Source: Bacteroidales bacterium
Lineage (GTDB): Bacteria > Bacteroidota > Bacteroidia > Bacteroidales > Muribaculaceae
DNA length: 54,780 nucleotides
Assembly: GCA_004553485.1 (NCBI GenBank)
Contig: SFLG01000023.1
Coordinates: forward strand, 1-54,780
Reading direction: 5' to 3'
Within the stretch, counting starts at the first letter, position 1. Each line of letters begins with the position of its first letter. The notes beneath the pieces are model-generated. The model saw nothing but the letters and a program-made list of their open reading frames with translations. It searched no databases and was not told the origin of the DNA. The translations under genes were made by a program, and so were the position numbers. This document shows, one piece after another, positions 1-10,059 of this stretch.

Positions 1-258
1 AAGGTTGACGCCAGCACCGTTATCAAAGTTCGTCCCGAAGACGCACAGTGGAGCGTATCGGGCCAGCACCGCTGGTTTGTCGACAACTTCAAAGCCGAGG
101 CCGTTGACGAGGCCGGTGTAGAAGGCATCATCGCCGACACCGAGAACGCCGCCCCCGTATACTACAACCTGCAGGGTGTTGAAATCAGCAACCCCGCCGC
201 CGGCACTATTGTTATCGTCCGCAAGGGCAACAAGGCCTACAAGCAGCTTGTAGAGTAA
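1..258 (+). CDS. C-terminal fragment of a secreted Bacteroidales protein
   Basis: The window opens inside a reading frame that runs 85 codons to TAA at 256-258. The last third has the pattern YYNLQGVEI, a small-residue stretch, GTIVIVRKGNKAY and a short polar end. This is the C-terminal module common in secreted or surface proteins of gut Bacteroidales, where it resembles a type IX secretion or anchoring tail. The rest of the protein, and so its enzymatic role, lies outside the window. A substrate-degrading enzyme linked to the nearby galactokinase and SusCD genes is possible, but that is inference from position only. Confidence 0.75.
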   Translation, partial: KVDASTVIKVRPEDAQWSVSGQHRWFVDNFKAEAVDEAGVEGIIADTENAAPVYYNLQGVEISNPAAGTIVIVRKGNKAYKQLVE

Positions 259-428
259 TCTGACCCTCCGGCCACCGCGGGCCCATCGGCCCCCACCACC
301 GCGGGCCCTCTGCCCCCCCTGGCCACCGGTCAACACCCCACCCGAAAGGCCGTGCCGTCTCCGGCGCGGCCTTTCGCACCCCCCCCACGCCGGCCCTCAC
401 CCACCGGCCCTCCCCTTACCCCACCACC

Positions 429-1559
<1,131 letters not shown>

Positions 1560-1592
1560 CCCCCGGCTACCGCCCCCGCATGCAACACCGTT

Positions 1593-1648
1593 AAAGCCGG
1601 TGCTCCGGCTTTAAAAAAAGCCGCCGTGTCAGCTGACACGGCGGCTTT
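1593..1648. terminator. Two stacked hairpins between galK and tRNA-Gln
   Basis: The first hairpin (1593-1612) has 8-bp arms AAAGCCGG/CCGGCTTT around a TGCT loop. The second (1617-1648) is a perfect 32-bp palindrome with half-site AAAGCCGCCGTGTCAG. The A-run at 1611-1619 reads as a U-tract on the minus strand, directly after the second hairpin, so this is best read as the tRNA-Gln terminator that also stops galK transcripts. Confidence 0.7.
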
Positions 1649-1657
1649 CGCTTAAGG

Positions 1658-1728
1658 TAGTCTTGCAAGGATTCGAACCTTGACAAACAGAACCAAAACC
1701 TGTTGTGCTACCATTACACCACAAGACT
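1658..1728 (-). tRNA. tRNA-Gln (anticodon UUG)
   Basis: On the minus strand the sequence folds into a complete cloverleaf. It has a 7-bp acceptor stem AGTCTTG/CAAGACT, a short D-arm with GTG/CAC and loop TAATGGTAG, an anticodon stem ACAGG/TCTGT with loop TTTTGGT giving anticodon TTG, and a T-arm CAAGG-TTCGAAT-CCTTG. CCA is not encoded; the discriminator is A. Length is 71 nt. Confidence 0.95.
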
Positions 1729-1772
1729 ATCGGTGCACCGACGCCGGCCCGGGGGCCTCGCCCAATGCGCCG

Positions 1773-1803
1773 CAAAGTTAAGCAATTCTTTTGAGAGCGC
1801 AAA
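1773..1803 (-). promoter_or_regulatory. Promoter of tRNA-Gln
   Basis: On the minus strand a -7 box TAACTTTG (complement at 1773-1780) is preceded, after 19 nt, by a -33 box TTTG (complement at 1800-1803). This is the housekeeping sigma promoter pattern of Bacteroidetes, placed about 45 nt before the tRNA 5' end. Confidence 0.65.
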
Positions 1804-1904
1804 ATTACAGCCCAAGTTTTGCCATCTTACCCGCTCCGCCTTGCTTTTTATACTCTTTTCAGATTTTTTTTGCTAAAAAAAGCTAATTATTGCATTTTTT
1901 GTCT

Positions 1905-2227
1905 TATATTTGCCGAGTTAAAAGGCTAACTGTGCTCTGTTATTTGCTTTGCCCGTGTTGCGGGCACACTCTTTTCACCTCCATGAAAAACGACATTGCG
2001 CATCACCGCCTGCAATCACCCCTACCGCGCATCAGCGCCTCATAGCCCTATTTATCACATTAACAGCCTAACCAAAAAAACTATTGCCTTACAGCCTAAC
2101 CATTTGACCCATAACGCTCTGACAAAACAACTCTAAGATAGCGCGGCCACCGGCCACGCACTTCCCTACCAAAGACTAAAACACAAATACTAACCAAATC
2201 AACACTCTAAAAAAACTATTCTTTCAC
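1905..2227 (+). promoter_or_regulatory. Putative promoter and long leader of the susC operon
   Basis: TATATTTG at 1905-1912 matches the Bacteroidetes -7 consensus, although no good -33 box sits 20 nt upstream. Initiation there would give a leader of about 310 nt before susC. The leader is A/C-rich. It contains a 12-bp direct repeat, ACAGCCTAACCA, at 2063-2074 and 2091-2102, and a possible 20-codon ORF at 1983-2045. Upstream of the box, 1781-1904 is AT-rich. Nothing else is recognisable. Confidence 0.45.
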
Positions 2228-5200
2228 ATGAAGAACTTCTGTTTTAAGACGAGTCGTAAAGCGTGGATGACAGCGCTGTTCGTGCTGTTCCTCTCGCTCC
2301 CTGCCTTAGCGCAGCGGATCACGGTCACCGGTACGGTGACCGACGAGTACGGCGAACCCGTCATCGGCGGCAGTGTGGTTGCCCAGGGCAACACCACCGG
2401 CACAGCCACCGACATTGACGGCAACTTTACCATCTCGGTCGACGCCAACGGCACTCTCGTGTTCTCGGGCGTGGGCTACGAAACCAAGACAGTGGCCGTC
2501 AACGGCCGCACCAAAATTGACGTCACCCTCAAGGACAGCACCACAATGCTCAACGAGGTTGTCGCCATCGGTTACGGTACCGTCAAGAAGAGCGACGCCA
2601 CCGGTTCGGTAGCCGTCCTCAAACCCGATGACATCGAGGCCGGTATCGCCGTCTCCACCCAGGACCTGCTGGTAGGCGCAAGCCCCGGTATCACCGTCAC
2701 CACCAACGGCGGTGACCCCACCGGCAACGCCAACATCCGCATCCGCGGCGGCTCCTCGCTGTCGGCAACCAACGACCCCCTTATCGTTATCGACGGTGTG
2801 CCCCAGACCAATCAGGCCAACTTCGGCGGCACAAACGCCATGAGCATGGTCAACCCTCAGGACATCGAGAACATCACCGTGCTCAAGGACGCATCGGCAA
2901 CCGCCATCTACGGTAGCCGCGCATCAAACGGCGTCATCATCATCACCACCAAGAAAGGCTCGAGCGGCAAACCCAAAGTCAACTTTGCCGCCAACTGGCA
3001 CGTCAACACCGCCCGCAAGACCCTTGACATGATGAGCGGCACAGAGTTCCGCGCCCTCGTTCACCAGGTTTACCCCGACAACGAAGGCGTCCTGGGCATG
3101 CTCGCTGGCCGTGACACCGACTGGCAGAAAGAGGCCCTGCGCACATCCTTCTCGCAGGACTACTCGCTCAGCCTCTCCGGCACCTCGAGCTGGCTCCCCT
3201 ACCGCGTCAGCGCCTCGTACACCAACAACCAGGGTATCATCAAGGAGAGCGGCATGCAGCGCACAACAGTGGGCTTCAACCTCTCGCCCAAGTTCTTCGA
3301 CGGTCTGCTGCAGATCAACGCCAACGCCAACGGCACCTACATCAACTCCAAGCAGGGCAACACCGGCGCACTGGCCGCAGCAATAGGCTTCAACCCCACC
3401 GTTCCCGTAAAATGGCAGTACGGCTACACCACCGCTTCGGTGCTCGAGCCCTGGAACGGCTACTTCAACTACCTGCTCCCCTCGGGCGGCTCGCTGGTTC
3501 AGGCAGCCGTCAACCCCATCCAGCAGATTATGGACAGCCGCAACAAAGTAGGCGAGGTTTACTCGTCGACCGGCAACCTGCAGATTGACTACGCTCTGCA
3601 CTTCCTCCCCGAGCTGCACCTCAACCTCAACCTGGGCTACCAGGTATCAAAGAACAACGACCGCAACTTCACCGAGCCCAACTCGATGAGCGCATGGCGC
3701 AACAGCACCCTGCTCAACATGGGCGCAGCCGGCGCCGGCACCAAGTACCACCGCTGGGAGCTGCAGCGCAACACCATGCTCACCTTCTACCTCAACTACC
3801 GCAAGGAGTTTGAGGCCATCAAGAGCAACCTCGACGTCACCGCCGGTTACGACTGGCAGCGTTTCAGCTACCTGGGCCACGAGGCCACCTTCCTCAACAC
3901 CCCGGGCTTCATCACCGACGCCAACGGCGGCATCCCCTTCAGCAACGGCACCTACGACATCCAGTGGAACCCCAACAGCCCCGCTCTGGGCACCCTGGTC
4001 AACAACTCGGCCAAACGCTGGGGCAACCACCTGCAGCTCCTCTCGTTCTTCGGACGTCTGAACTACAGCTTCGATGACACCTACCTGCTCACCTTCACCC
4101 TCCGCGACGACGCCTCGTCACGCTTTGCCGAAGGTCACCGCTGGGGCCTCTTCCCCGCCGTCGCCCTCGGCTGGAAAATCGCCAATATGCCTTTCTTCGA
4201 GAACATCCGCGAAGACTGGAACGACTTCAAGCTGCGTCTCGGCTGGGGTAAGACCGGTCAGCAGGATATAGGCCAATACTTCCCCGCCCAGCCCGAGTAC
4301 ATCTTATCAAAGAACCAGTTCTACTACCCCAGCCCCAACGGCGGCGGCCAGTGGGTATACCCCCTCTATCCGAAGGCTTACTCGGAGGACATCTCCTGGG
4401 AGACTACCACCACCTGGAACGTCGGCTTTGACTTCGGCTTCCTCAACAACCGCATCACCGCCAGCGCCGACTGGTACCTGCGCAACACCGACGACCTGCT
4501 GGCCTACACCCCCGTGTCGATCCTGACCACCTCGGACTACGCCGACCGCAACATCGGCAGCCTCCGCAACATCGGTGTCGAGCTCTCTCTTAACGCACGC
4601 GTCATCGACACCAAGGACTTCGTCTGGAAGACCGGCATCAACTGGTCGTGGAACAAGTCAGAGATCACCCGGCTCACCGGCGACCGCAAGACCTCGCAGA
4701 TCAAAGCCGAGAACACTCCCGGCGGTACAGGCGCAGGCCTCGAATACCACCTCGTAGGCGAAGCCCCCTACTCATTCTGGGTTTACGAGCAGGTCTACGA
4801 CAAGGACTGCAACCCCATCCCCGGCCAGTATGTCGACCAGAACGGCGACGGCAAGATCACCGAGGACGACAAGATTGTCTACCACTCGCGTGACCCGAAA
4901 TACACCTTCAACTGGTCCAACACCTTCAACTACAAGAACTGGGACTTCGGCTTCGCCCTCCGCGCCAACATCGGCAACTACGTCTACAACGGTCCCAAGT
5001 ACACCTACGGCCGCATCAACAACATCGGCGGCGGCTACGGCCTCAACAACGTCCTCGCCGACACGTATCTCTTCCCCACCGAAGACACCAACCTCGCACT
5101 GAGCAACTACTTCGTCGAGAACGCCTCGTTCCTGCGCTGCGACAACATCTCGCTGGGCTACACCTTCGAGAACCTGCTCGGCCAGCTGCGTCTGCGCCTC

Positions 5201-5332
5201 TTCGGCGTCGTACAGAACCCGTTCGTGCTCACCAAGTACACCGGCCGCGACCCCGAACAGTTCAACGGTATCGACAACGACCCGTATCCGCGTCCCATCA
5301 CCGTCACCTTCGGTCTGACCGCCAACTTCTAA
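2228..5332 (+). CDS. SusC/RagA-family TonB-linked outer membrane transporter
   Basis: This 1034-residue outer-membrane importer for glycan fragments works with the SusD-like lipoprotein encoded next. The order is: a signal peptide ending near ALAQ (about residue 28); a carboxypeptidase-regulatory-like domain (about 30-105, VTGTVTDEYGEPVIGGSV); a TonB-box-like LNEVVAIGYGTVKK (about 108-121); a plug with IRIRGGSS, DPLIVIDGVP and LKDASATAIYGSRASNGVIIITTKKG-type signatures, shortened here as ATAIYGSRASNGVI; then a long beta-barrel ending in Phe. A calcium-like DQNGDGKITEDD loop lies near the C-terminal third. Length is normal for SusC. It heads a four-gene operon. The substrate cannot be read from the sequence. 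Confidence 0.95.
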   Translation: MKNFCFKTSRKAWMTALFVLFLSLPALAQRITVTGTVTDEYGEPVIGGSVVAQGNTTGTATDIDGNFTISVDANGTLVFSGVGYETKTVAVNGRTKIDVTLKDSTTMLNEVVAIGYGTVKKSDATGSVAVLKPDDIEAGIAVSTQDLLVGASPGITVTTNGGDPTGNANIRIRGGSSLSATNDPLIVIDGVPQTNQANFGGTNAMSMVNPQDIENITVLKDASATAIYGSRASNGVIIITTKKGSSGKPKVNFAANWHVNTARKTLDMMSGTEFRALVHQVYPDNEGVLGMLAGRDTDWQKEALRTSFSQDYSLSLSGTSSWLPYRVSASYTNNQGIIKESGMQRTTVGFNLSPKFFDGLLQINANANGTYINSKQGNTGALAAAIGFNPTVPVKWQYGYTTASVLEPWNGYFNYLLPSGGSLVQAAVNPIQQIMDSRNKVGEVYSSTGNLQIDYALHFLPELHLNLNLGYQVSKNNDRNFTEPNSMSAWRNSTLLNMGAAGAGTKYHRWELQRNTMLTFYLNYRKEFEAIKSNLDVTAGYDWQRFSYLGHEATFLNTPGFITDANGGIPFSNGTYDIQWNPNSPALGTLVNNSAKRWGNHLQLLSFFGRLNYSFDDTYLLTFTLRDDASSRFAEGHRWGLFPAVALGWKIANMPFFENIREDWNDFKLRLGWGKTGQQDIGQYFPAQPEYILSKNQFYYPSPNGGGQWVYPLYPKAYSEDISWETTTTWNVGFDFGFLNNRITASADWYLRNTDDLLAYTPVSILTTSDYADRNIGSLRNIGVELSLNARVIDTKDFVWKTGINWSWNKSEITRLTGDRKTSQIKAENTPGGTGAGLEYHLVGEAPYSFWVYEQVYDKDCNPIPGQYVDQNGDGKITEDDKIVYHSRDPKYTFNWSNTFNYKNWDFGFALRANIGNYVYNGPKYTYGRINNIGGGYGLNNVLADTYLFPTEDTNLALSNYFVENASFLRCDNISLGYTFENLLGQLRLRLFGVVQNPFVLTKYTGRDPEQFNGIDNDPYPRPITVTFGLTANF

Positions 5333-5361
5333 ACCACCACAACACCGACACATAAATAATT

Positions 5362-7038
5362 ATGAAATTACTCAATAAATTTTTCATAGGCGCTGCAGTG
5401 GTGGCCACAGCCGCCACAATGAGCAGCTGCACCGGTGACCTGGACCTCGTATCCTCCGATCCCAACACCACCACCTCGGGCACCTTCCCCCAGGATCCGG
5501 AGAAATACCTCGACCTCGTCTTCGCCGACATCTTCTTCAATTTCCAGTCGTACGGCCCCGGCGGCGACGCCATCATCCACAGCTTTGACGGCGGTATGTC
5601 CACCTTCCAGCGTGCCATCTTCAACATGGAGGAGGTACCCTCGGACGAGGCCAACTGGATTGCCGAGCAGGACACCAACTTCGGCCGCATGACCTTCGGT
5701 ATCGTCGACGCCACCAACACCGGCGCCACCGCCGGCTACTCGCGTCTGATGACCAACGTCGCCCTGTGCGTGCAGTTCCTGCAGGCCGTCAACAACGGCG
5801 ACTTCCACCTCGACACCCCCGAGCTGCAGGCCAAGGCCGCAGACTACTGCCTGCAGGCCCGCGCCCTGCGCAACATCTGCTACTTCTACCTGCTCAGCTG
5901 CTACGGCAACGTCCCCTACGCCGACGAGACTACCCTCATCGGCTCGACCCCCGCTCAGCTTGACCGCGCCGAGGTTTACCGCCGCACCGTGGCCGACCTC
6001 GAGGACGTAGTGGCACAGATGAAGGCCGCCAACCGCCCCGTAGTCTACGGCTACCTCGGAGTTGACGCCGCCGAAGCCTACCTTGTCAAGCTCTACCTCA
6101 ACGCCGGCGTCTTCTGCGGCCAGGCCGACTGGGCCAACGCCTGCACCCACGCCAAGAACATCATCGACCGTCACGCTGGCAACGGCTTCCAGGGCTCGGG
6201 CCTCTGCATGAACTACAGCCAGATTTTCGGCCAGGGCAACCAGAAGTTCACCCCCGGCGGCGGCAGCCCCGTCCAGGAAATCCTCTGGGCCATCCCCAGC
6301 TGCGCCGACAAGACCACCTCGTGGGGCAACTCGACAATGATGATCGACGCCTTCCTGGGTGAGAACGACACCTACCAGGTCAAGCTGGCCGACTACAACA
6401 CCTCCGACGGCTGGAAGTGCGTCACCGCCCGCGAGCAGTTTGTACGCAAGTTCGACTGGGACGATGCCGAGTGCTCGACCAGCGCCGACCAGCGCGTACG
6501 CTTCTGGGCCACCAGCGCCCACGGCTTCGCCATCGGCAACGCCACCTTCGTCCAGGCCAACTGGGGCAAGAACGGCTACCTCCCCGTCAAGTTCACCAAC
6601 TGGGTCATCGACGACTTCGGCAACATCGACGCCGAGGCCTCGGGTAACGCCATCCCCAACCAGTTCACCGTCGACTATCCCATGGTTCGTCTGGCCGAGA
6701 TTTACCTCTCGTACGCCGAGGCAGCCCTGCAGGGTGGCGGCGACCGCGCCCTCGCCCTCAAATATGTCAACTACATCCGCGAGCGTGCCGGCATCGAGCC
6801 CTGGAGCACCGCCGACCTCACCCTGGAGACCCTCCAGGACGAGCGTTGCCGCGAGCTCTACACCGAGTGCAACCGCCGCACCGACCTCATCCGCTACGGC
6901 AAATGGATCAGCGGTTACACCTGGAACTGGAAGGGCGGCGTCGCCAACGGTACCGACTTCGCTGCTAACTTCAACCTCTATCCCCTGCCCTCGGCAGTGG
7001 TTACACAGGCCGGTTACAAGCAGAACCCCGGTTACTGA
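5362..7038 (+). CDS. SusD/RagB-family surface glycan-binding lipoprotein
   Basis: The product is 558 residues with a lipoprotein signal peptide and lipobox MSSC (Cys23). It is followed by an acidic DLDLVSSDPN stretch typical of surface-exposed SusD-like proteins. The body has the alpha-helical TPR-like pattern of the family (ARALRNICYFYLLSCYGNVPY; MVRLAEIYLSYAEAAL; YVNYIRERAG) and the C-terminal motif LQDERCRELYTECNRRTDLIRYGKW. It starts 29 nt after the SusC stop. SusD lids the SusC barrel and passes oligosaccharides to it. Specificity is unknown. Confidence 0.94.
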   Translation: MKLLNKFFIGAAVVATAATMSSCTGDLDLVSSDPNTTTSGTFPQDPEKYLDLVFADIFFNFQSYGPGGDAIIHSFDGGMSTFQRAIFNMEEVPSDEANWIAEQDTNFGRMTFGIVDATNTGATAGYSRLMTNVALCVQFLQAVNNGDFHLDTPELQAKAADYCLQARALRNICYFYLLSCYGNVPYADETTLIGSTPAQLDRAEVYRRTVADLEDVVAQMKAANRPVVYGYLGVDAAEAYLVKLYLNAGVFCGQADWANACTHAKNIIDRHAGNGFQGSGLCMNYSQIFGQGNQKFTPGGGSPVQEILWAIPSCADKTTSWGNSTMMIDAFLGENDTYQVKLADYNTSDGWKCVTAREQFVRKFDWDDAECSTSADQRVRFWATSAHGFAIGNATFVQANWGKNGYLPVKFTNWVIDDFGNIDAEASGNAIPNQFTVDYPMVRLAEIYLSYAEAALQGGGDRALALKYVNYIRERAGIEPWSTADLTLETLQDERCRELYTECNRRTDLIRYGKWISGYTWNWKGGVANGTDFAANFNLYPLPSAVVTQAGYKQNPGY

Positions 7039-7083
7039 TAACCCGAAACATTGTTACCAAACTACCTGATACAAGAAAAAGCA

Positions 7084-8346
7084 ATGAAAAAACTTTCGAT
7101 ATTTTTTGCTTGCGCGGCCGCAATGTTCGGGCTCACAGCCTGTGAACAGAATACCGACCCCAAGCTCACCATACCCGAAGACCACAGCTTCGTACTCAAC
7201 CAGCCGGCTTTTGCCGACCAGTACCTTCAGCTCACTCAGGGCAACAGCTTCGAGGTAACCTGCACGCAGCCCGACTACGGCTACGCAGCAGCCGCCACCT
7301 ACGGCATCGAGGTCTCGCTCACCGAAGACTTCGCCGACTTCCGCTCGATCACGCCCGTCAACCCCGCACTGGCCAAAATCGAAATCCTTGACCAGGATCT
7401 GGCCCTCGCAATGTGCGAGCTCCACGGCTTCAGCGCCTCCAACTACCAGGACCTCCCCGCCGAGAAGGTTTATCTGCGCGCAACATGCGAGATAGCCGGC
7501 GTCGAGGGCACACAGTGCGTGTCAAACGTCATCACCCTCAACAACGTCAAGTTCTACCTGGCTATCCAGGAGCCCGGCCACATCTACCTCGTCGGCACTC
7601 CCAACTCGTGGCCCGCTCCCTCGCCTGAGTCGGAGGCTGCCCTCTCCAACTGGCAGCTCACCGAAACCGGCGTAGGCACCGGCGTTTACTACAGCATGTT
7701 CAAGCTCCCCGCAGGCGAAAACATCTTCCGCTTCTACCGTGAGCTTACCGGCTGGGACGGCGGCGCTTCGCTGGGCTCGCAGGCCGAGGACAACCCCATC
7801 GACATCCAGGGCGACTTCCTCGACGGCATATACGACGGCTCATGCGTACCCGGCAAGGGCTCGTGGAAGTTCAAACTCGACAAGGAGACCATGGTAGGCC
7901 TGACTGTCAACACCAACAACATGACCGTCCGCATCGACATCACCGGCAACATCAACTACGACGTGCTCCCCTGCATGTACATTATCGGTAACGTCAGCGG
8001 CTGGAAGGGTCCCGAAGAGGCAAATGCCGGCTCGCTGGCCGACTGGCGCATCTACGACATCGAGGGCAACGGCGTCTACGTCAGCAAGCCCGACCAGCCC
8101 TTCAGCTACAGCGAGGCTCCCATGTTCCGCATCTACACGGCCCTCACAGGCTGGGACGGCGGCGACTCGCTGGGCGCCCAGGCCGAGGACAACCCTGTTG
8201 AAGCCACCGTCACCAACGGCGTCTTCTCCGGCTCTTACGTCGCCGGCAAGGGCAGCTGGAGCTTCCCCGGCGTCGGCACCTCGGGCACCTTCTCGGTTTC
8301 GCTCGACACCAATACCCAAAAGCTTACCGTGACCTTCAACAACTGA
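7084..8346 (+). CDS. SusE/SusF-like starch-binding-type lipoprotein
   Basis: The start at 7084 is chosen over an in-frame ATG at 7051 because it places a lipoprotein signal directly at the N-terminus (MKKLSIFFACAAAMFGLTAC, Cys20). The mature 400 residues begin with a SusE-like Ig-type N-domain (about 30-160). Two tandem repeats follow, at about 165-286 and 297-420. Each starts YLVG/YIIG plus a Trp-containing loop and carries LTGWDGG, SLGxQAEDNP and GKGSW. Such Trp-bearing repeats are carbohydrate-binding modules in SusE/SusF proteins, which hold glycans at the cell surface. It is the third gene of the operon. Confidence 0.85.
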   Translation: MKKLSIFFACAAAMFGLTACEQNTDPKLTIPEDHSFVLNQPAFADQYLQLTQGNSFEVTCTQPDYGYAAAATYGIEVSLTEDFADFRSITPVNPALAKIEILDQDLALAMCELHGFSASNYQDLPAEKVYLRATCEIAGVEGTQCVSNVITLNNVKFYLAIQEPGHIYLVGTPNSWPAPSPESEAALSNWQLTETGVGTGVYYSMFKLPAGENIFRFYRELTGWDGGASLGSQAEDNPIDIQGDFLDGIYDGSCVPGKGSWKFKLDKETMVGLTVNTNNMTVRIDITGNINYDVLPCMYIIGNVSGWKGPEEANAGSLADWRIYDIEGNGVYVSKPDQPFSYSEAPMFRIYTALTGWDGGDSLGAQAEDNPVEATVTNGVFSGSYVAGKGSWSFPGVGTSGTFSVSLDTNTQKLTVTFNN

Positions 8347-8430
8347 TCAGTAACCGACAATAGCCACTGTGCCCGCCGGGCACCCGCCCGGCGGAGCACA
8401 CGCGGCTAAGTAAAACTCATAAATAAAAAG

Positions 8431-9771
8431 ATGAAAAAAACAGCAATCGCATTGTCGGTGATGGCAGTGGCAGGCCTGGCTTCGTGCACAGGCAACTATG
8501 ATCTGCCCAATCCCCCGGCACAAAGCAACCCCGCCGAGGTTCCCTTCGACATCAACAAACTCTCGGTGGCTTCTCTGTCAGAGAACGAGGGCGCTACCCT
8601 CGACCTCACCTCTGCCAACAACAACGGCCAGCAGGTTGCCGTTGCCCTGGCCCACGCCATCGACTGGCCCGCAAACTATCTGCTTGACCTGACGATGAAC
8701 GTCACCTACAAAGGCAAGACCGTACAGGTGCCCACCACCACCGTCAACGACACCGTCTACGTGGCTCCCGACGCCCTCAACGACGAGTTCTACACCATCA
8801 CCAAGGACCCCGCCGTAGCCACCATCAGCGTCAACTTCACCCCCAAGGCCAAGCTGGCCGAGTCGAACAGCTCGTTCCTCCTAGGCGGCCCCGGCTTCAC
8901 CCTCGGTGACGAGACTCTGACCATCAAGCCCTTCGACCCCGTAGTGGTTATCGAAGACAGCTACACCCTCGTCCTCGGCGACAAGAAGGTTGCCCTCAAC
9001 CACACCAGCAGCGAGAGCGTATACGACGATCCCAAATTCAGCGTTGTATGCGACCTCACCGGCGCTACCGACTGGTACGTCACCAACGCCGCCGGCGATG
9101 CCAAGTGGGCAGGCGAAGGCCAGAACGGCACAATGACCGCCGGCACCACCGGCAACGTCGACCTCAACGGCCCCGTCATGTTCTCCTTCAACATGGAGAC
9201 CAAGTACTTCGAGATCTACGTGGCTTACCCGCAGCTCTACACCCCCGGCGGTGCCAATAGCTGGAGCCAGGCTGCCTCAACCCCCATCTACACCACCGAC
9301 TATGTCAACTACAAAGGCTTTGTTCACGTTGCAAGCATGTTCAAATTCTGCGGCACGCTCAGCTGGGATGTCAACTGGGGCGGCGAAAACGGCAAGCTTG
9401 TTCCCAACGGCAAAAACATCGAGGTAAAGGAAGACGGCTGCTACTACGTCACCGCCAACCTGGCAAACCTCACCTACACCACCACCCTTATGACCAGCTG
9501 CGGTGTCATCGGTGACGCCACTCCCAACGGCTGGGGCGGCCAGACCAACCTCGTCCAGGATGCTGGCAATCCCATGATCTACCGTGGACAGATTGACTTT
9601 AATGGCACCGGCGAATGGAAGATCCGCTTCAACGACAACTGGGATTACAACCTCGGTGGCGACATGAACAACCTCACCGTCGGTGGCAGCAACATCCCCA
9701 CCCCCGGTGCCGGCAAGAAGACCGTCACTGTCGACCTGTCGAAGTTCCCCTACACCGTATCGGTGCAGTAA
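8431..9771 (+). CDS. SusF-like surface glycan-binding lipoprotein
   Basis: The product is 446 residues with lipobox GLASC (Cys19) after a short hydrophobic signal. An N-terminal beta-rich region contains LSENEGATLDLTS and VALAHAID, in the manner of SusE N-domains. The C-terminal half (about 270-446) has repeated modules beginning YTPGGANSW and CGVIGDATPNGWGG and ending in FRF/IRF-type strands (WKIRFNDNWDYNLGG). This is the pattern of SusF/SusE starch-binding modules. It is the last gene of the SusCD operon, 84 nt after the preceding lipoprotein, and is followed by a clear terminator. The glycan is not known; starch-like glucans are one option. Confidence 0.85.
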   Translation: MKKTAIALSVMAVAGLASCTGNYDLPNPPAQSNPAEVPFDINKLSVASLSENEGATLDLTSANNNGQQVAVALAHAIDWPANYLLDLTMNVTYKGKTVQVPTTTVNDTVYVAPDALNDEFYTITKDPAVATISVNFTPKAKLAESNSSFLLGGPGFTLGDETLTIKPFDPVVVIEDSYTLVLGDKKVALNHTSSESVYDDPKFSVVCDLTGATDWYVTNAAGDAKWAGEGQNGTMTAGTTGNVDLNGPVMFSFNMETKYFEIYVAYPQLYTPGGANSWSQAASTPIYTTDYVNYKGFVHVASMFKFCGTLSWDVNWGGENGKLVPNGKNIEVKEDGCYYVTANLANLTYTTTLMTSCGVIGDATPNGWGGQTNLVQDAGNPMIYRGQIDFNGTGEWKIRFNDNWDYNLGGDMNNLTVGGSNIPTPGAGKKTVTVDLSKFPYTVSVQ

Positions 9772-9791
9772 CCCCCTGACAGCCCCCCCAC

Positions 9792-9826
9792 AAAAAGCCC
9801 GCCGACTTCCGGCGGGCTTTTTTTTG
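9792..9826 (+). terminator. Intrinsic terminator of the SusCD operon
   Basis: The hairpin AAAGCCCGCC/GGCGGGCTTT with a short GACTTCC-type loop is followed by a run of eight T residues. It is a textbook rho-independent terminator 20 nt past the stop codon. Confidence 0.9.
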
Positions 9827-9846
9827 TGACGGGGGAAGCAGGGACC

Positions 9847-9883
9847 TTAAGGTAGCCAAGGTGGCCAAGGTAGCTATTGTAGG
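9847..9883 (+). repeat. 9-bp imperfect tandem repeat (GTAGCCAAG type)
   Basis: Three to four imperfect copies of GTAGCCAAG / GTGGCCAAG / GTAGCTATT stand in tandem between the terminator and the rel promoter. A related array lies at 23231-23286, so this is a dispersed short-repeat type of this genome. Confidence 0.6.
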
Positions 9884-9948
9884 TGCGGGCCTGTCGAGGG
9901 CCGGACCGGCCGGGAGAGGGCCGGGGGCAAGGGAGCGGGCCGCGCGTC

Positions 9949-9979
9949 TTGCGGGGGTCGATGAAAATTGTTATATTTG
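9949..9979 (+). promoter_or_regulatory. Promoter of rel
   Basis: A -33 TTG at 9949-9951, a 20-nt spacer and a -7 box TATATTTG at 9972-9979 match the Bacteroidetes consensus. The inferred leader before the ATG at 10060 is about 75 nt. Confidence 0.65.
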
Positions 9980-10059
9980 TGGCTAATTTGGGATAGAAGC
10001 GTGCCGCGGCGGCTGCCGCGGCGCCCGACATCCCGCCAACGCGCTCAAAGTCAACGTTT

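Noticed and set aside
1983..2045. 20-codon leader ORF upstream of susC
   Set aside because: It starts MKND but has no ribosome-binding site and no conserved feature; such short ORFs are expected by chance.
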